In this document: piece after piece, positions 1 through 6,406 of the stretch | Numbering within the stretch: position 1 is the first letter of the stretch | Layout of the letters: every line of letters starts with the position of its first letter | Origin: CAKUFA01 sp963618735 | GTDB taxonomy: Bacteria; Bacillota; Clostridia; Christensenellales; Aristaeellaceae | Reading direction: 5' to 3' | Length of the DNA: 19,242 bases | NCBI GenBank assembly: GCA_963618735.1 | Contig: CAVEUM010000032.1 | Coordinates: 1 to 19,242 of the forward strand | The notes under the pieces: model-generated | What the model was told of the DNA's origin: nothing | Database searches by the model: none | Seen by the model: only the letters and a program-made list of their open reading frames with translations | Position numbers and translations under genes: made by a program

Positions 1-54
1 CCCACGGCCTGCTGCTTAGGAGGCAGCCGCTCTATCCTACTGAGCTACGAGACC
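1..54 (-). tRNA. tRNA-Arg (anticodon CCU), 5' part only
   Basis: Read on the minus strand, the sequence starts with a 7-nt acceptor strand GGTCTCG (54-48) and then U8-A9. The D arm is GCTC/GAGC. The anticodon stem GCTGC/GCAGC encloses the loop CTCCTAA, so the anticodon is CCU, reading AGG (Arg). The window edge removes the variable loop, the T arm and the 3' acceptor strand. It has its own promoter upstream (76-104). Confidence 0.9.
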
Positions 55-75
55 ATACCATTAGGAGCAAAAGCT

Positions 76-104
76 ATTATATCATACTTTCGAAAAAAGA
101 ACAA
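76..104 (-). promoter_or_regulatory. Promoter of the tRNA-Arg gene
   Basis: On the minus strand, TTGTTC (104-99) and TATAAT (81-76) are separated by 17 nt, and the -10 lies about 22 nt before the mature tRNA 5' end. The -35 sits inside the stem of the terminator of the preceding membrane-protein gene, so terminator and promoter overlap. Assigned by consensus match only. Confidence 0.6.
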
Positions 105-131
105 CCACGGAATTGACTCCGTGATTGTTCT
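92..131 (-). terminator. Terminator of the DUF2142 gene cluster
   Basis: The arms are AGAACAA-c-CACGGA (98-111) and TCCGTG-a-TTGTTCT (118-131): a 13-bp stem with one internal mismatch and a 6-nt loop. On the minus strand it is followed by a run of six T (complement of 93-98). It lies 30 bp after the stop codon of the gene ending at 161. Confidence 0.8.
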
Positions 132-160
132 CTGCTTTGTATGACGCTTGAAGGGCGCTT

Positions 161-2107
161 TTACAGGAAATATTGACCGCATACCAGCGTGTATGCTGTT
201 GATGCCAGCACCACCAGGTTGATGATGCCAAACACCGTGGTCCAGTCGCGCCTGCACATTTGGTTCTTGATCCCTTCAGGGGAAAGGAGCATCAGCAACA
301 GCGGCATAACGGGCAGCATGTACCGCGCCTGTACGCCGTTGAAGTCGTTAACACCCACAGCGGAGAACGCAACGTACAGCGTCGTAAACACCATGCCGAT
401 GCTCATGCCGGCGAAAATCAGCATGGCCAGGCGCTTCTTCCAGTCCAGGTGCTGATTCAGGGAAGGGTCATTGTCAGTGAAGGCGGTGAAAAGCACCAGT
501 CCCAGGTGCAGGTAGCTGAAGAAGCCGGAGCATGCACCCGTGTAGCCCCACAACACGCGGACGGTATCCACAAAATAGTTGGAGAAACCGTTGAAAATCG
601 TGGAGAAGAAGTATCCCAGATAGGTCAGCGGATGGCTGAAGATAAAGGCAAACTGACCGGCGGTATCGGCTGCATCACTCTTGGTATCCCGCAGGGCAAC
701 ACTTCCGCCGAAGACGCTGACCGCCATGGAGCCAACCACAGCCAGCGTCAACACAATGATCATGCATTTGAATGCAACACGCTGAGCGTTGGTGGCAAAC
801 TTGCTGCGAGGGAGCAGCAGCGCCAGCAGCAGCATGGGAATGTAGACAATCTTCGTCAGGCTGCCGAGGACAAAGGCCAGCATGATGCCGAGCGCCCGTT
901 GCCAGGTGAGACGGGTCTTTGAATCCATGATGGCATCCATCACCAGCGCAATACCCAGGTAGCACAACGCTGTGCCTGTCGCATCGTAGGACAGTGTGCA
1001 GGCCTGGAACATGGCGCTGGGATACAGTGCTGCGCAGGCCATGACCATCTTAAAGCGGCGGAGCTTTTTCACGGCGAAATAGCACACCAGCACGTACAGC
1101 AGCATGTTGAACACGCGGGCAAAGATGATTTGCACAGGGAAGGTAACGCCCAGCGTCTTGCCGATGCGTGCGCCCAGCGCAGAAGCCAGATAGCCCACAT
1201 CAGAGAAGCTCCAGTGGATGTCAGCGGGCGCATCCTCCGCCTCCGCAGTGCGGTTGCTCATTTGATGATAGAAGGCGGCTTCGTCCCGTTGGGTATCCAG
1301 CTTGTGGAGCGGTGAATCCTCCAGGTGAAAGCACCAGCTGAAGTTTTCCAGCAGGGTTGCATCCTCGGTAATCTTCCCATTCGGCCAGGTACTCAGCAGG
1401 AAGATGCGACCTGCGTGGGTCTGGTCGTCAAAGGTCAGGCTAACATTGGTGGGCAGGCCGATGCTCAGGTAGAAGCCGATGCACAGTGCCACCGCCAGGA
1501 AAGCCAGCTCCTGCCGTTTTCCCATGGCCTTGCGGAAGGCGAGCAGCAGGTACAGGCAGGCAGTGGAAAGCCCCACCAGCAGCATACGGTTCCAGTTCAG
1601 GCAGAAGCCATTGTGGATGGCGGCACCCGTCAGGCTTACTTCCCACATGGAAAATTCCACCGTCATGGACGTAACCCTGCGGTCAATGACAATGGTATCC
1701 TCACCGAGAGAATCCATAAAGGCAGACTGTGCGGTGCAGGTGCTGCCGTCTTCCAGCGTGCAGGTCACCGTGTAATATTGTCCGTCGGAGGATGTCCCGT
1801 ACAGGGTCAGCTCATGCACGTAGCCTTCATAAGGGATCGTCAGCAGGTCACCCTCGCCGGCAAGATTGATAACCGACGCGTCCGTTTCTTCTTCCTCATC
1901 GTAAAATTCCTCGGACGATTCATCTTCGGCATAATCTTCCGCCGCGGCATTTTCGTGCCGGAAGGTCGTGATATCCAGCGCAATGTCGCCCTTCTCGGCA
2001 TCGTTCAGCCGAAGCAGGGGAAGCTGAAAACAAACCTCCACCGCGAACATCACCAGCGCCGCCACCACGGGCAGCAGAATCCATTTCAGGATGTTTGTTT
2101 TACGCAT
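161..2107 (-). CDS. DUF2142-family polytopic membrane protein
   Basis: This is a 648-residue integral membrane protein. A first membrane segment (about residues 8-27) is followed by an extracytoplasmic stretch to about residue 170. That stretch has a very acidic patch near residues 55-78 (runs of D and E) and then a beta-rich part. About ten further hydrophobic segments follow. The late motif NGVQARYMLPVMPLLL and the overall layout match DUF2142 proteins, a family related to membrane glycosyltransferases and often linked to cell-surface polysaccharide; no enzymatic activity can be read here. The start is set by AAAGGAG seven nt before the ATG. That site lies inside the end of the upstream gene, with which it overlaps by 8 bp, so translation is probably coupled. 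The family call is from recognition of motifs, not a search. Confidence 0.75.
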   Translation of the reverse strand: MRKTNILKWILLPVVAALVMFAVEVCFQLPLLRLNDAEKGDIALDITTFRHENAAAEDYAEDESSEEFYDEEEETDASVINLAGEGDLLTIPYEGYVHELTLYGTSSDGQYYTVTCTLEDGSTCTAQSAFMDSLGEDTIVIDRRVTSMTVEFSMWEVSLTGAAIHNGFCLNWNRMLLVGLSTACLYLLLAFRKAMGKRQELAFLAVALCIGFYLSIGLPTNVSLTFDDQTHAGRIFLLSTWPNGKITEDATLLENFSWCFHLEDSPLHKLDTQRDEAAFYHQMSNRTAEAEDAPADIHWSFSDVGYLASALGARIGKTLGVTFPVQIIFARVFNMLLYVLVCYFAVKKLRRFKMVMACAALYPSAMFQACTLSYDATGTALCYLGIALVMDAIMDSKTRLTWQRALGIMLAFVLGSLTKIVYIPMLLLALLLPRSKFATNAQRVAFKCMIIVLTLAVVGSMAVSVFGGSVALRDTKSDAADTAGQFAFIFSHPLTYLGYFFSTIFNGFSNYFVDTVRVLWGYTGACSGFFSYLHLGLVLFTAFTDNDPSLNQHLDWKKRLAMLIFAGMSIGMVFTTLYVAFSAVGVNDFNGVQARYMLPVMPLLLMLLSPEGIKNQMCRRDWTTVFGIINLVVLASTAYTLVCGQYFL

Positions 2108-2744
2108 GGCGATTCTCCTTTCTGCCAGCGAAAGGCATGGCGAACACGAAGCACAGCGCCACCAGCAAACAGGTCAGAGCAGGAACACTGCCGGGCACGG
2201 TCTCGGTATAGGTCAGGCGGATATTCATGCAGTTGGCGGTATCGGTGGTGCCATCGGGCAGCGTCAGCACTGCGGAATCATCGTCCGCCGTCTTTTCACC
2301 CATGCGCACGGTAACGCCTTTGCCCTCGGTGCAGGTAGAGGTCACGCTGAGGGTATACACCTTGCCGCTGCTGTTTGCCTGCGGCTCAGGGAGCGTCAGG
2401 GTTACAAAGGCGTTGTTCCTCATCTCGCTGGCTTCCATAGTGCTTTCGCCAACGAGATCACCGTTTTCGTCTGTCAATGTCAGCGTCAGGGTACCCGTCT
2501 TTACTTTCTTGGCGTAGTTGGAAAACATGACGCCTACCTGGCTGAGATTTTTCTCCGTTGCGGTGAAGGTTTGGCTGGCGGCGACATCCAGAATCTGCCC
2601 CACGCCCGAAGTGTGTTTTTCAATCAGCTCCGCAGAGGTTTCCGTTGTTTGCTGATCCAGCAAATATCCCGCCGCACCCAGTGCCACGAAAATAATCGTC
2701 ATGCACAGGAGAAAAACCCGTGCAGGCGTTAAAATTTGACGCAT
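2100..2744 (-). CDS. Small two-TM protein with extracytoplasmic beta-rich domain
   Basis: This 214-residue protein has an N-terminal membrane segment (about 8-28), an extracytoplasmic domain (about 30-185) and a C-terminal membrane segment (about 188-206) followed by a short basic tail. The middle domain is rich in alternating Thr/Val/Leu strands such as GTLTLTLTDENGDLVGES. It resembles, by my recollection, the beta-sandwich modules found in large clostridial glycosyltransferase-like membrane proteins. I do not know a named family for it. An in-frame ATG exists 60 bp upstream (2804), but the ATG at 2744 is preceded by AAAGGAGC with a 5-nt spacer and places the membrane segment correctly. It overlaps the DUF2142 gene by 8 bp, which suggests the two products act together. 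Confidence 0.75.
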   Translation of the reverse strand: MRQILTPARVFLLCMTIIFVALGAAGYLLDQQTTETSAELIEKHTSGVGQILDVAASQTFTATEKNLSQVGVMFSNYAKKVKTGTLTLTLTDENGDLVGESTMEASEMRNNAFVTLTLPEPQANSSGKVYTLSVTSTCTEGKGVTVRMGEKTADDDSAVLTLPDGTTDTANCMNIRLTYTETVPGSVPALTCLLVALCFVFAMPFAGRKENRHA

Positions 2745-2766
2745 AACTTGCTCCTTTCGCATGAAA

Positions 2767-2792
2767 ACCGATCGGGCATAAACTCGATCGGT
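2767..2792. other. Perfect 8-bp inverted repeat between cluster genes
   Basis: ACCGATCG (2767-2774) and CGATCGGT (2785-2792) are perfect complements around a 10-nt loop. It lies in the 56-bp gap between the zinc-ribbon gene and the small membrane-protein gene. On the minus strand it is followed by TTTTC, so it could be a weak intra-operon attenuator, an RNA-stability hairpin or an operator. The sequence does not decide between these. Confidence 0.5.
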
Positions 2793-2800
2793 CAGGGAAA

Positions 2801-3904
2801 TCAAATGAATCTGCCAAAGAACCTATACAGGAAGTAAACCGCTACCACGCCAAGGGCAATGGCGGCCAGTACACGCAGCGGGCTCACAGGTGCTTCGCCG
2901 TTGCACTTGCCGGTTTGACCGTTTACCAGCACGTGATAAACCTTGTTTTTGTAGGTGAAGCTGCTCAAGTACATGGGGAGCAGCGTCAGCTTATACCTGG
3001 TGTTGGAGTGCTTGGTTTTCACCGCCGATACCCGCGCTTCATCCGCGTGGGACAGAATATCCCGCCGAGCCAGATCCAGCATGTGACCTTCAATGCGCCC
3101 CTTGGCATCCGCCCAGCCTTCCTGCATGGTGACCGCTGGCTTTTCTGCGGCGAATCCGCTCAGATATTCCGCGCGATAAGTACACAGCTGCTTCAGATCG
3201 TAGGGCTGGACACGCTCCAGCAGGGAAGGATCCAGTCGGGTGCTGCCGGGAATCAGCAAATCATCAAAGGAATCGGTGACGCGGCCAGTGGCAGGAACCC
3301 AGCGGGTACGCTGTTCACGGTGCATTTCAGTTACACGCTTGCCGTCCCGCGTTACCGTTCGCGGAACCTCCACATAGTAGTAATGACCAGCCTCGCCAAC
3401 GTACGTGCTGTCAGCATCATCATCGTAGGACCAGTGCGGCAGATATACGCCGGCAATCTGCCCAAGCTGCGCCATCTTCTTCGCCTTGCCGGGCGCGAAA
3501 AGCTTATGCTTCAGCCAACCACGGAAGGAGGTGACGGCTTCCTTTTGCGGCACCGCAAAGGGAAGGACACTTTCCGGCCGAATACCCGCCTCACTTTGAT
3601 CCTCCAGCACATGGGGACTGCCGCAGAACGGACAGAACGTGGCGCTTTCCTTTTCACCAAGCACGGTTTGCGCACCGCATCCCTCACAGCGGATGACACG
3701 CTTTTTGTCGCCCCAGTCGGACTTTCTCGCCGACGGGGTGTCGTGAATGTCATACTCCATAGGCGGCGTGTGATCCCTCACAACCTCGCTGACAGAGCCG
3801 CAAAATGGGCACTTCATATTGCCGCTTGCAGGATCCCATACAGGTCTTCCGCCGCAGCCCGGGCAGGAAAAGGTTTCTGTTTCTTGCCGCTGAACGTCTG
3901 TCAT
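2801..3904 (-). CDS. Zinc-ribbon membrane-anchored protein
   Basis: This 367-residue protein has two zinc ribbons near its N terminus: CPGC with CPFC (about residues 14-36) and CEGC with CPFC (about 73-93). A long soluble middle region includes repeated aromatic residues (HYYYVEV) and conserved-looking PHWSYD. A hydrophobic segment near the C terminus (about 345-362) is followed by a short basic end. Clostridial relatives are usually annotated as TFIIB-type zinc ribbon-containing proteins, or misannotated as a primosomal helicase; no helicase motifs are present. The ATG at 3904 is chosen because GGAGGG lies 7 nt before it, whereas the upstream in-frame ATG at 3931 has no ribosome site. It is first in the minus-strand cluster. 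Its function is unknown. Confidence 0.75.
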   Translation of the reverse strand: MTDVQRQETETFSCPGCGGRPVWDPASGNMKCPFCGSVSEVVRDHTPPMEYDIHDTPSARKSDWGDKKRVIRCEGCGAQTVLGEKESATFCPFCGSPHVLEDQSEAGIRPESVLPFAVPQKEAVTSFRGWLKHKLFAPGKAKKMAQLGQIAGVYLPHWSYDDDADSTYVGEAGHYYYVEVPRTVTRDGKRVTEMHREQRTRWVPATGRVTDSFDDLLIPGSTRLDPSLLERVQPYDLKQLCTYRAEYLSGFAAEKPAVTMQEGWADAKGRIEGHMLDLARRDILSHADEARVSAVKTKHSNTRYKLTLLPMYLSSFTYKNKVYHVLVNGQTGKCNGEAPVSPLRVLAAIALGVVAVYFLYRFFGRFI

Positions 3905-3942
3905 AGTGCAGCCCTCCGTTTGCTGATGCATTGTTCGGATTC

Positions 3943-3971
3943 ATTATACCATAGGTTACGGGGTGGTGCAA
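3943..3971 (-). promoter_or_regulatory. Extended -10 promoter of the zinc-ribbon cluster
   Basis: On the minus strand, TTGCAC (3971-3966) and TATAAT (3948-3943) are spaced by 17 nt, with an extended TGG immediately before the -10. This is an excellent housekeeping-sigma match about 39 bp before the start codon at 3904. Confidence 0.75.
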
Positions 3972-3992
3972 TCGGGGAACATTTTGCCCATG

Positions 3993-4039
3993 AAAAAAGC
4001 GACTGAGCGTGCCACCTGGCAAAACTCAATCGCTTTTTT
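3993..4039. terminator. Rho-independent terminator, bidirectional in form
   Basis: AAAAAAGCGA (3993-4002) pairs with TCGCTTTTTT (4030-4039). After a mismatch, TGAG/CTCA extends the stem, and an inner TGCCA/TGGCA can also pair. On the minus strand the run of six T follows the stem, 5 bp after the flippase-like gene stop codon. It separates that gene from the zinc-ribbon cluster. Confidence 0.85.
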
Positions 4040-4043
4040 GTGA

Positions 4044-5093
4044 TTATGCTTTCTCTGTTGGTTCCTCTGCAGCCAGATGTCTGCTTTTGTGGAAGCCGCT
4101 GATCACCGAGACCACCGCGCCTACCAGAATGGCAATATAGTAGGTGAAGAAGCGCCACAGCAGCAGTGCCATCAGGCGGATGCCGTCCGGGAAAATCTTT
4201 GAGAAATAGATGGCAAAGACACCTTCCTGTGCGCCGGATGCGCCAGGCAGAGGCGTGTAGGCCGCGCTGACGTAGAGCATGATACCCAATGCAGTCAGCT
4301 CCAGATAATTGGAACCCGTCATGCCGAAGGCACAGTAAACAAGGAAGATAGGAAGCATCTGCGCCAGCAGAATGGCACCGCCCAACAGCAGCTGCACAAT
4401 AAAATCCTTGGGATGTGAGCGCATGGACATCACGCTTTCGTGGAAGGTGCTCAGTACATCCTCCCACTTGACCAGCGCTGCCTCGGGGTTCTTGCAAAGG
4501 TGCAGCTTGGTGCCGATGCGGATGAACAGCCGAATGAAGAACCGCACCAGCCGCTTGCTGACAGCCATCATCAGCACGAAGGAAACCGTGATGATGTTGT
4601 AAATGTAGCCCACAATCAGGATCCAGATATTCGAGCCTGTTTGCACGGCAATGTAGTCGCCATAGGCAATCCACAGCACGGTAGACAGCACTGCCAGAAT
4701 GAACTGGAATGAGAAGAACTTCACCGTCAGGGCAGACGTGCCGATACCGATGGGGACGTCCTTCTTCTTCAGATAGTAGACCTGCATGGGCTGACCGCCT
4801 GTTGCACCGGGGGTCACATTGGAATAGTACATGCCAATAACAGAAGTAAACAGGGCGTAGCGGAAGGTGATCTTATACCCCTGCGTGCGCAGATAATGCC
4901 AGATGGTGGACGCATCCAGCACGACGTGCAGCCCATAGGCCGCCACGCATAGCACAATCCATTCCGGGGCGATGGACTTCAGTGCCTCCACCGCGCCTGA
5001 CATTTCCTGCCCGTTAATGCCAATCAGCAGCACGATCGCCAGCGTGCCGAAGATCAGCACGAAATTCAATATCTTCTTCGTGCGGGACTTCAT
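4044..5093 (-). CDS. Flippase-like membrane protein (UPF0104 / LPG synthase TM family)
   Basis: This 349-residue protein has about eight hydrophobic segments. It carries the family hallmarks SNVTPGATGGQPMQ (about residues 98-111) and TPLPGASGAQEG near residue 280. These are the two glycine/proline loops typical of the lysylphosphatidylglycerol synthase transmembrane / AglD-like UPF0104 family. It lacks the soluble aminoacyl-transferase domain of full MprF, so it is a stand-alone membrane part, probably handling a lipid or lipid-linked substrate; the substrate cannot be told. An open frame extends upstream to 5261 but would cross the promoter. The ATG at 5093 has AAGGAGG with a 4-nt spacer. 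It is monocistronic, with its own promoter and terminator. Confidence 0.85.
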   Translation of the reverse strand: MKSRTKKILNFVLIFGTLAIVLLIGINGQEMSGAVEALKSIAPEWIVLCVAAYGLHVVLDASTIWHYLRTQGYKITFRYALFTSVIGMYYSNVTPGATGGQPMQVYYLKKKDVPIGIGTSALTVKFFSFQFILAVLSTVLWIAYGDYIAVQTGSNIWILIVGYIYNIITVSFVLMMAVSKRLVRFFIRLFIRIGTKLHLCKNPEAALVKWEDVLSTFHESVMSMRSHPKDFIVQLLLGGAILLAQMLPIFLVYCAFGMTGSNYLELTALGIMLYVSAAYTPLPGASGAQEGVFAIYFSKIFPDGIRLMALLLWRFFTYYIAILVGAVVSVISGFHKSRHLAAEEPTEKA

Positions 5094-5122
5094 AGGCCCT
5101 CCTTGAATTGATCGATCGTCTA

Positions 5123-5152
5123 AGTATAACATATTCACAGGGAAAGTGACAA
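5123..5152 (-). promoter_or_regulatory. Promoter of the flippase-like gene
   Basis: On the minus strand, TTGTCA (5152-5147) and TATACT (5128-5123) are spaced by 18 nt, about 30 bp before the start codon at 5093. The palindrome GATCGATC lies between the -10 and the start, near the presumed transcript start; its role is unknown. Confidence 0.6.
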
Positions 5153-5205
5153 GACCATAACAGGTCGGTTTTTTGCCCAATCTGCAGAAATGCTGAAATT
5201 TCAGC

Positions 5206-5234
5206 TTGACCGCTGGGAAAACTCGTGCTATACT
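5206..5234 (+). promoter_or_regulatory. Promoter of tRNA-Ser
   Basis: TTGACC (5206-5211) and TATACT (5229-5234) are separated by 17 nt, and the -10 lies 27 bp before the mature tRNA 5' end. This is a near-consensus stable-RNA promoter. It diverges from the flippase-like gene promoter with roughly 50 bp between the two -35 boxes. Confidence 0.8.
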
Positions 5235-5261
5235 ATACAAGCAATCGCAATCACTTGACAT

Positions 5262-5350
5262 GGAGAAGTACCCAAGAGGCCGAAGGGGCTCCCCTGCTAA
5301 GGGAGTAGTGTGCGATAAGCGCAGCCCGGGTTCAAATCCCGGCTTCTCCG
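5262..5350 (+). tRNA. tRNA-Ser (anticodon GCU)
   Basis: The acceptor strands GGAGAAG (5262-5268) and CTTCTCC (5343-5349) pair perfectly. The anticodon stem CTCCC/GGGAG encloses CTGCTAA with anticodon GCU at 5296-5298, which reads AGC/AGU. There is a long variable arm as expected of class II tRNA-Ser. The T arm is CCGGG/CCCGG with TTCAAAT. The discriminator is G5350, and CCA is not encoded. Confidence 0.95.
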
Positions 5351-5361
5351 CATTGAAGGGT

Positions 5362-5391
5362 CCTTGTGCTACTGAGGCACAAGGGCTTTTT
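5362..5391 (+). terminator. Terminator of tRNA-Ser
   Basis: CCTTGTGC (5362-5369) pairs perfectly with GCACAAGG (5377-5384) around a 7-nt loop, followed by GCTTTTTC. It begins 12 bp after the tRNA. Confidence 0.9.
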
Positions 5392-5425
5392 CTTATGCTG
5401 AATTCTGCGCTTCTTCACATCTCCC

Positions 5426-5454
5426 TTGCGCATCCCCGCATGTATTGGTATAAT
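5426..5454 (+). promoter_or_regulatory. Extended -10 promoter of the cyclophilin gene
   Basis: TTGCGC (5426-5431) and TATAAT (5449-5454) are spaced by 17 nt, with the extended element TGG directly before the -10. It lies about 50 bp before the start codon and probably also drives zapA and the U32 gene. Confidence 0.7.
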
Positions 5455-5505
5455 AATTTGTAGAAAGGGACGATTCACACCCCTTTCGCTGAAAGGAAAA
5501 TGAAA

Positions 5506-6027
5506 ATGGAAAAGAAGAATCCGACGTTTGTCATTACCATGGAAAACGGTCAGGAAATGAAGGGCGAATTGTACCCCGACATTGCCCCCATCTCCGTGGG
5601 CAACTTTATCTCCCTGGCCAATTCCGGTTTCTACGATGGAAAGATCTTCCACCGCGTCATCCCTGGCTTCATGATTCAGGGCGGCGACCCGCAGGGCACA
5701 GGCATGGGCGGCCCCGGCTACTCCATCAAGGGCGAATTTGCCGCCAATGGCGTGCCGAATCCCCTGAAGCATACGCCCGGCGTGCTGAGCATGGCACGCA
5801 GCATGATGCCCAACTCCGCCGGCAGCCAGTTCTTCATCATGACCAGCACCAGTCCCCACCTGGACGGCCAGTATGCCGCCTTTGGTAAGGTGACGGAAGG
5901 CCTGGAAGTAGCAGACGCTATTGTGAAGACCAAGCGCGACTGGAACGACCGTCCCCTGACGGAGCAGAAGATGAAGTCCGTGCGCGTGGAAACCTACGGC
6001 GAAACCTATCCCTTCGAGAAAATGTAA
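5506..6027 (+). CDS. Cyclophilin-type peptidyl-prolyl cis-trans isomerase
   Basis: This 173-residue single-domain cyclophilin catalyses cis-trans isomerisation of prolyl bonds during protein folding. FHRVIPGFMIQGG (48-60) supplies the catalytic Arg50, Phe55 and Gln58. AGSQFFIM (105-112) and HLDGQYAAFGKV (from 118) complete the active site. The position that is Trp in cyclosporin-sensitive enzymes is His118, as in many bacterial forms. There is no signal peptide, so it is cytoplasmic. Two ATGs are possible: 5500 lies only 2 nt after AAAGGA, while 5506 leaves 8 nt, so 5506 is preferred. It is followed by a long hairpin and then zapA. Confidence 0.93.
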   Translation: MEKKNPTFVITMENGQEMKGELYPDIAPISVGNFISLANSGFYDGKIFHRVIPGFMIQGGDPQGTGMGGPGYSIKGEFAANGVPNPLKHTPGVLSMARSMMPNSAGSQFFIMTSTSPHLDGQYAAFGKVTEGLEVADAIVKTKRDWNDRPLTEQKMKSVRVETYGETYPFEKM

Positions 6028-6032
6028 GCGGC

Positions 6033-6077
6033 AGGCCGTCGACGAAGTGGCAATGTCACTTTGCCGGCGGCCTTTCT
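6033..6077 (+). terminator. Long hairpin between the cyclophilin gene and zapA (attenuator-like)
   Basis: The left arm (6033-6049, AGGCCGTCGACGAAGTG) and right arm (6057-6073) form a 17-position stem with one mismatch and two G-U pairs around a 7-nt loop. The tract after it is only TTTCT, so it may be a leaky terminator or a processing/stability hairpin. It ends 7 bp before the zapA ribosome site, and no new promoter is visible between the genes. Confidence 0.6.
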
Positions 6078-6090
6078 ATGGAGGTTCACC

Positions 6091-6357
6091 ATGGATAAGC
6101 AAAAGACCACAGTTTACGTTGGCGGACGGGGATATTCCCTCGTGTCCACCGAATCACCTGATTACATGCGCCGCCTGGCCGCCTATGTGGATCGCAAAAT
6201 CAGCGAATTCGCTGTGGCTACAGGCCGTCCCTCCAACGAGGTGGCTGTGCTGGTCGCCCTGAACATAGCAGATGAGCTTATGAAGGCGCAGGACGAAAAC
6301 AGCCTGATGCGGCGTCAGATGGACGCCCTGCAAGATGTGCAGAAAGCAAAGGAATGA
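6091..6357 (+). CDS. zapA: Cell division protein ZapA
   Basis: This 88-residue protein has the ZapA layout: a small N-terminal alpha/beta head (VYVGGRGYSLVS, then PDYMRRLAAYVDRKI) and a C-terminal coiled coil (about 50-88). ZapA binds FtsZ filaments and promotes their bundling at the division site. GGAGG lies 6 nt before the ATG at 6091, which excludes the longer frame starting at 6061. In Clostridia zapA commonly sits just before a U32-family gene and mutS2, as here, which supports the call for such a short protein. Confidence 0.85.
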   Translation: MDKQKTTVYVGGRGYSLVSTESPDYMRRLAAYVDRKISEFAVATGRPSNEVAVLVALNIADELMKAQDENSLMRRQMDALQDVQKAKE

Positions 6358-6406
6358 GCCCCATCATCCCCATGAAGCGGATTCCCACAGAGCGGAGGTT
6401 GCATCT

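Noticed and set aside
260..2732. Long plus-strand open frames opposite the minus-strand cluster
   Set aside because: They are antisense shadows: no ribosome sites, odd His/Gln/Arg-rich composition, and complete overlap with genes that have good starts and clear membrane topology.
5153..5176. Terminator-like GACC-ATAACA-GGTC followed by GGTTTTTT on the plus strand
   Set aside because: The stem is only 4 bp, it lies in a divergent promoter region, and no plus-strand transcript precedes it that would need ending.
5094..5261. Extension of the flippase-like protein by 56 residues to the ATG at 5261
   Set aside because: It would run through the -35/-10 region and lacks a ribosome site; AAGGAGG directly precedes the ATG at 5093.
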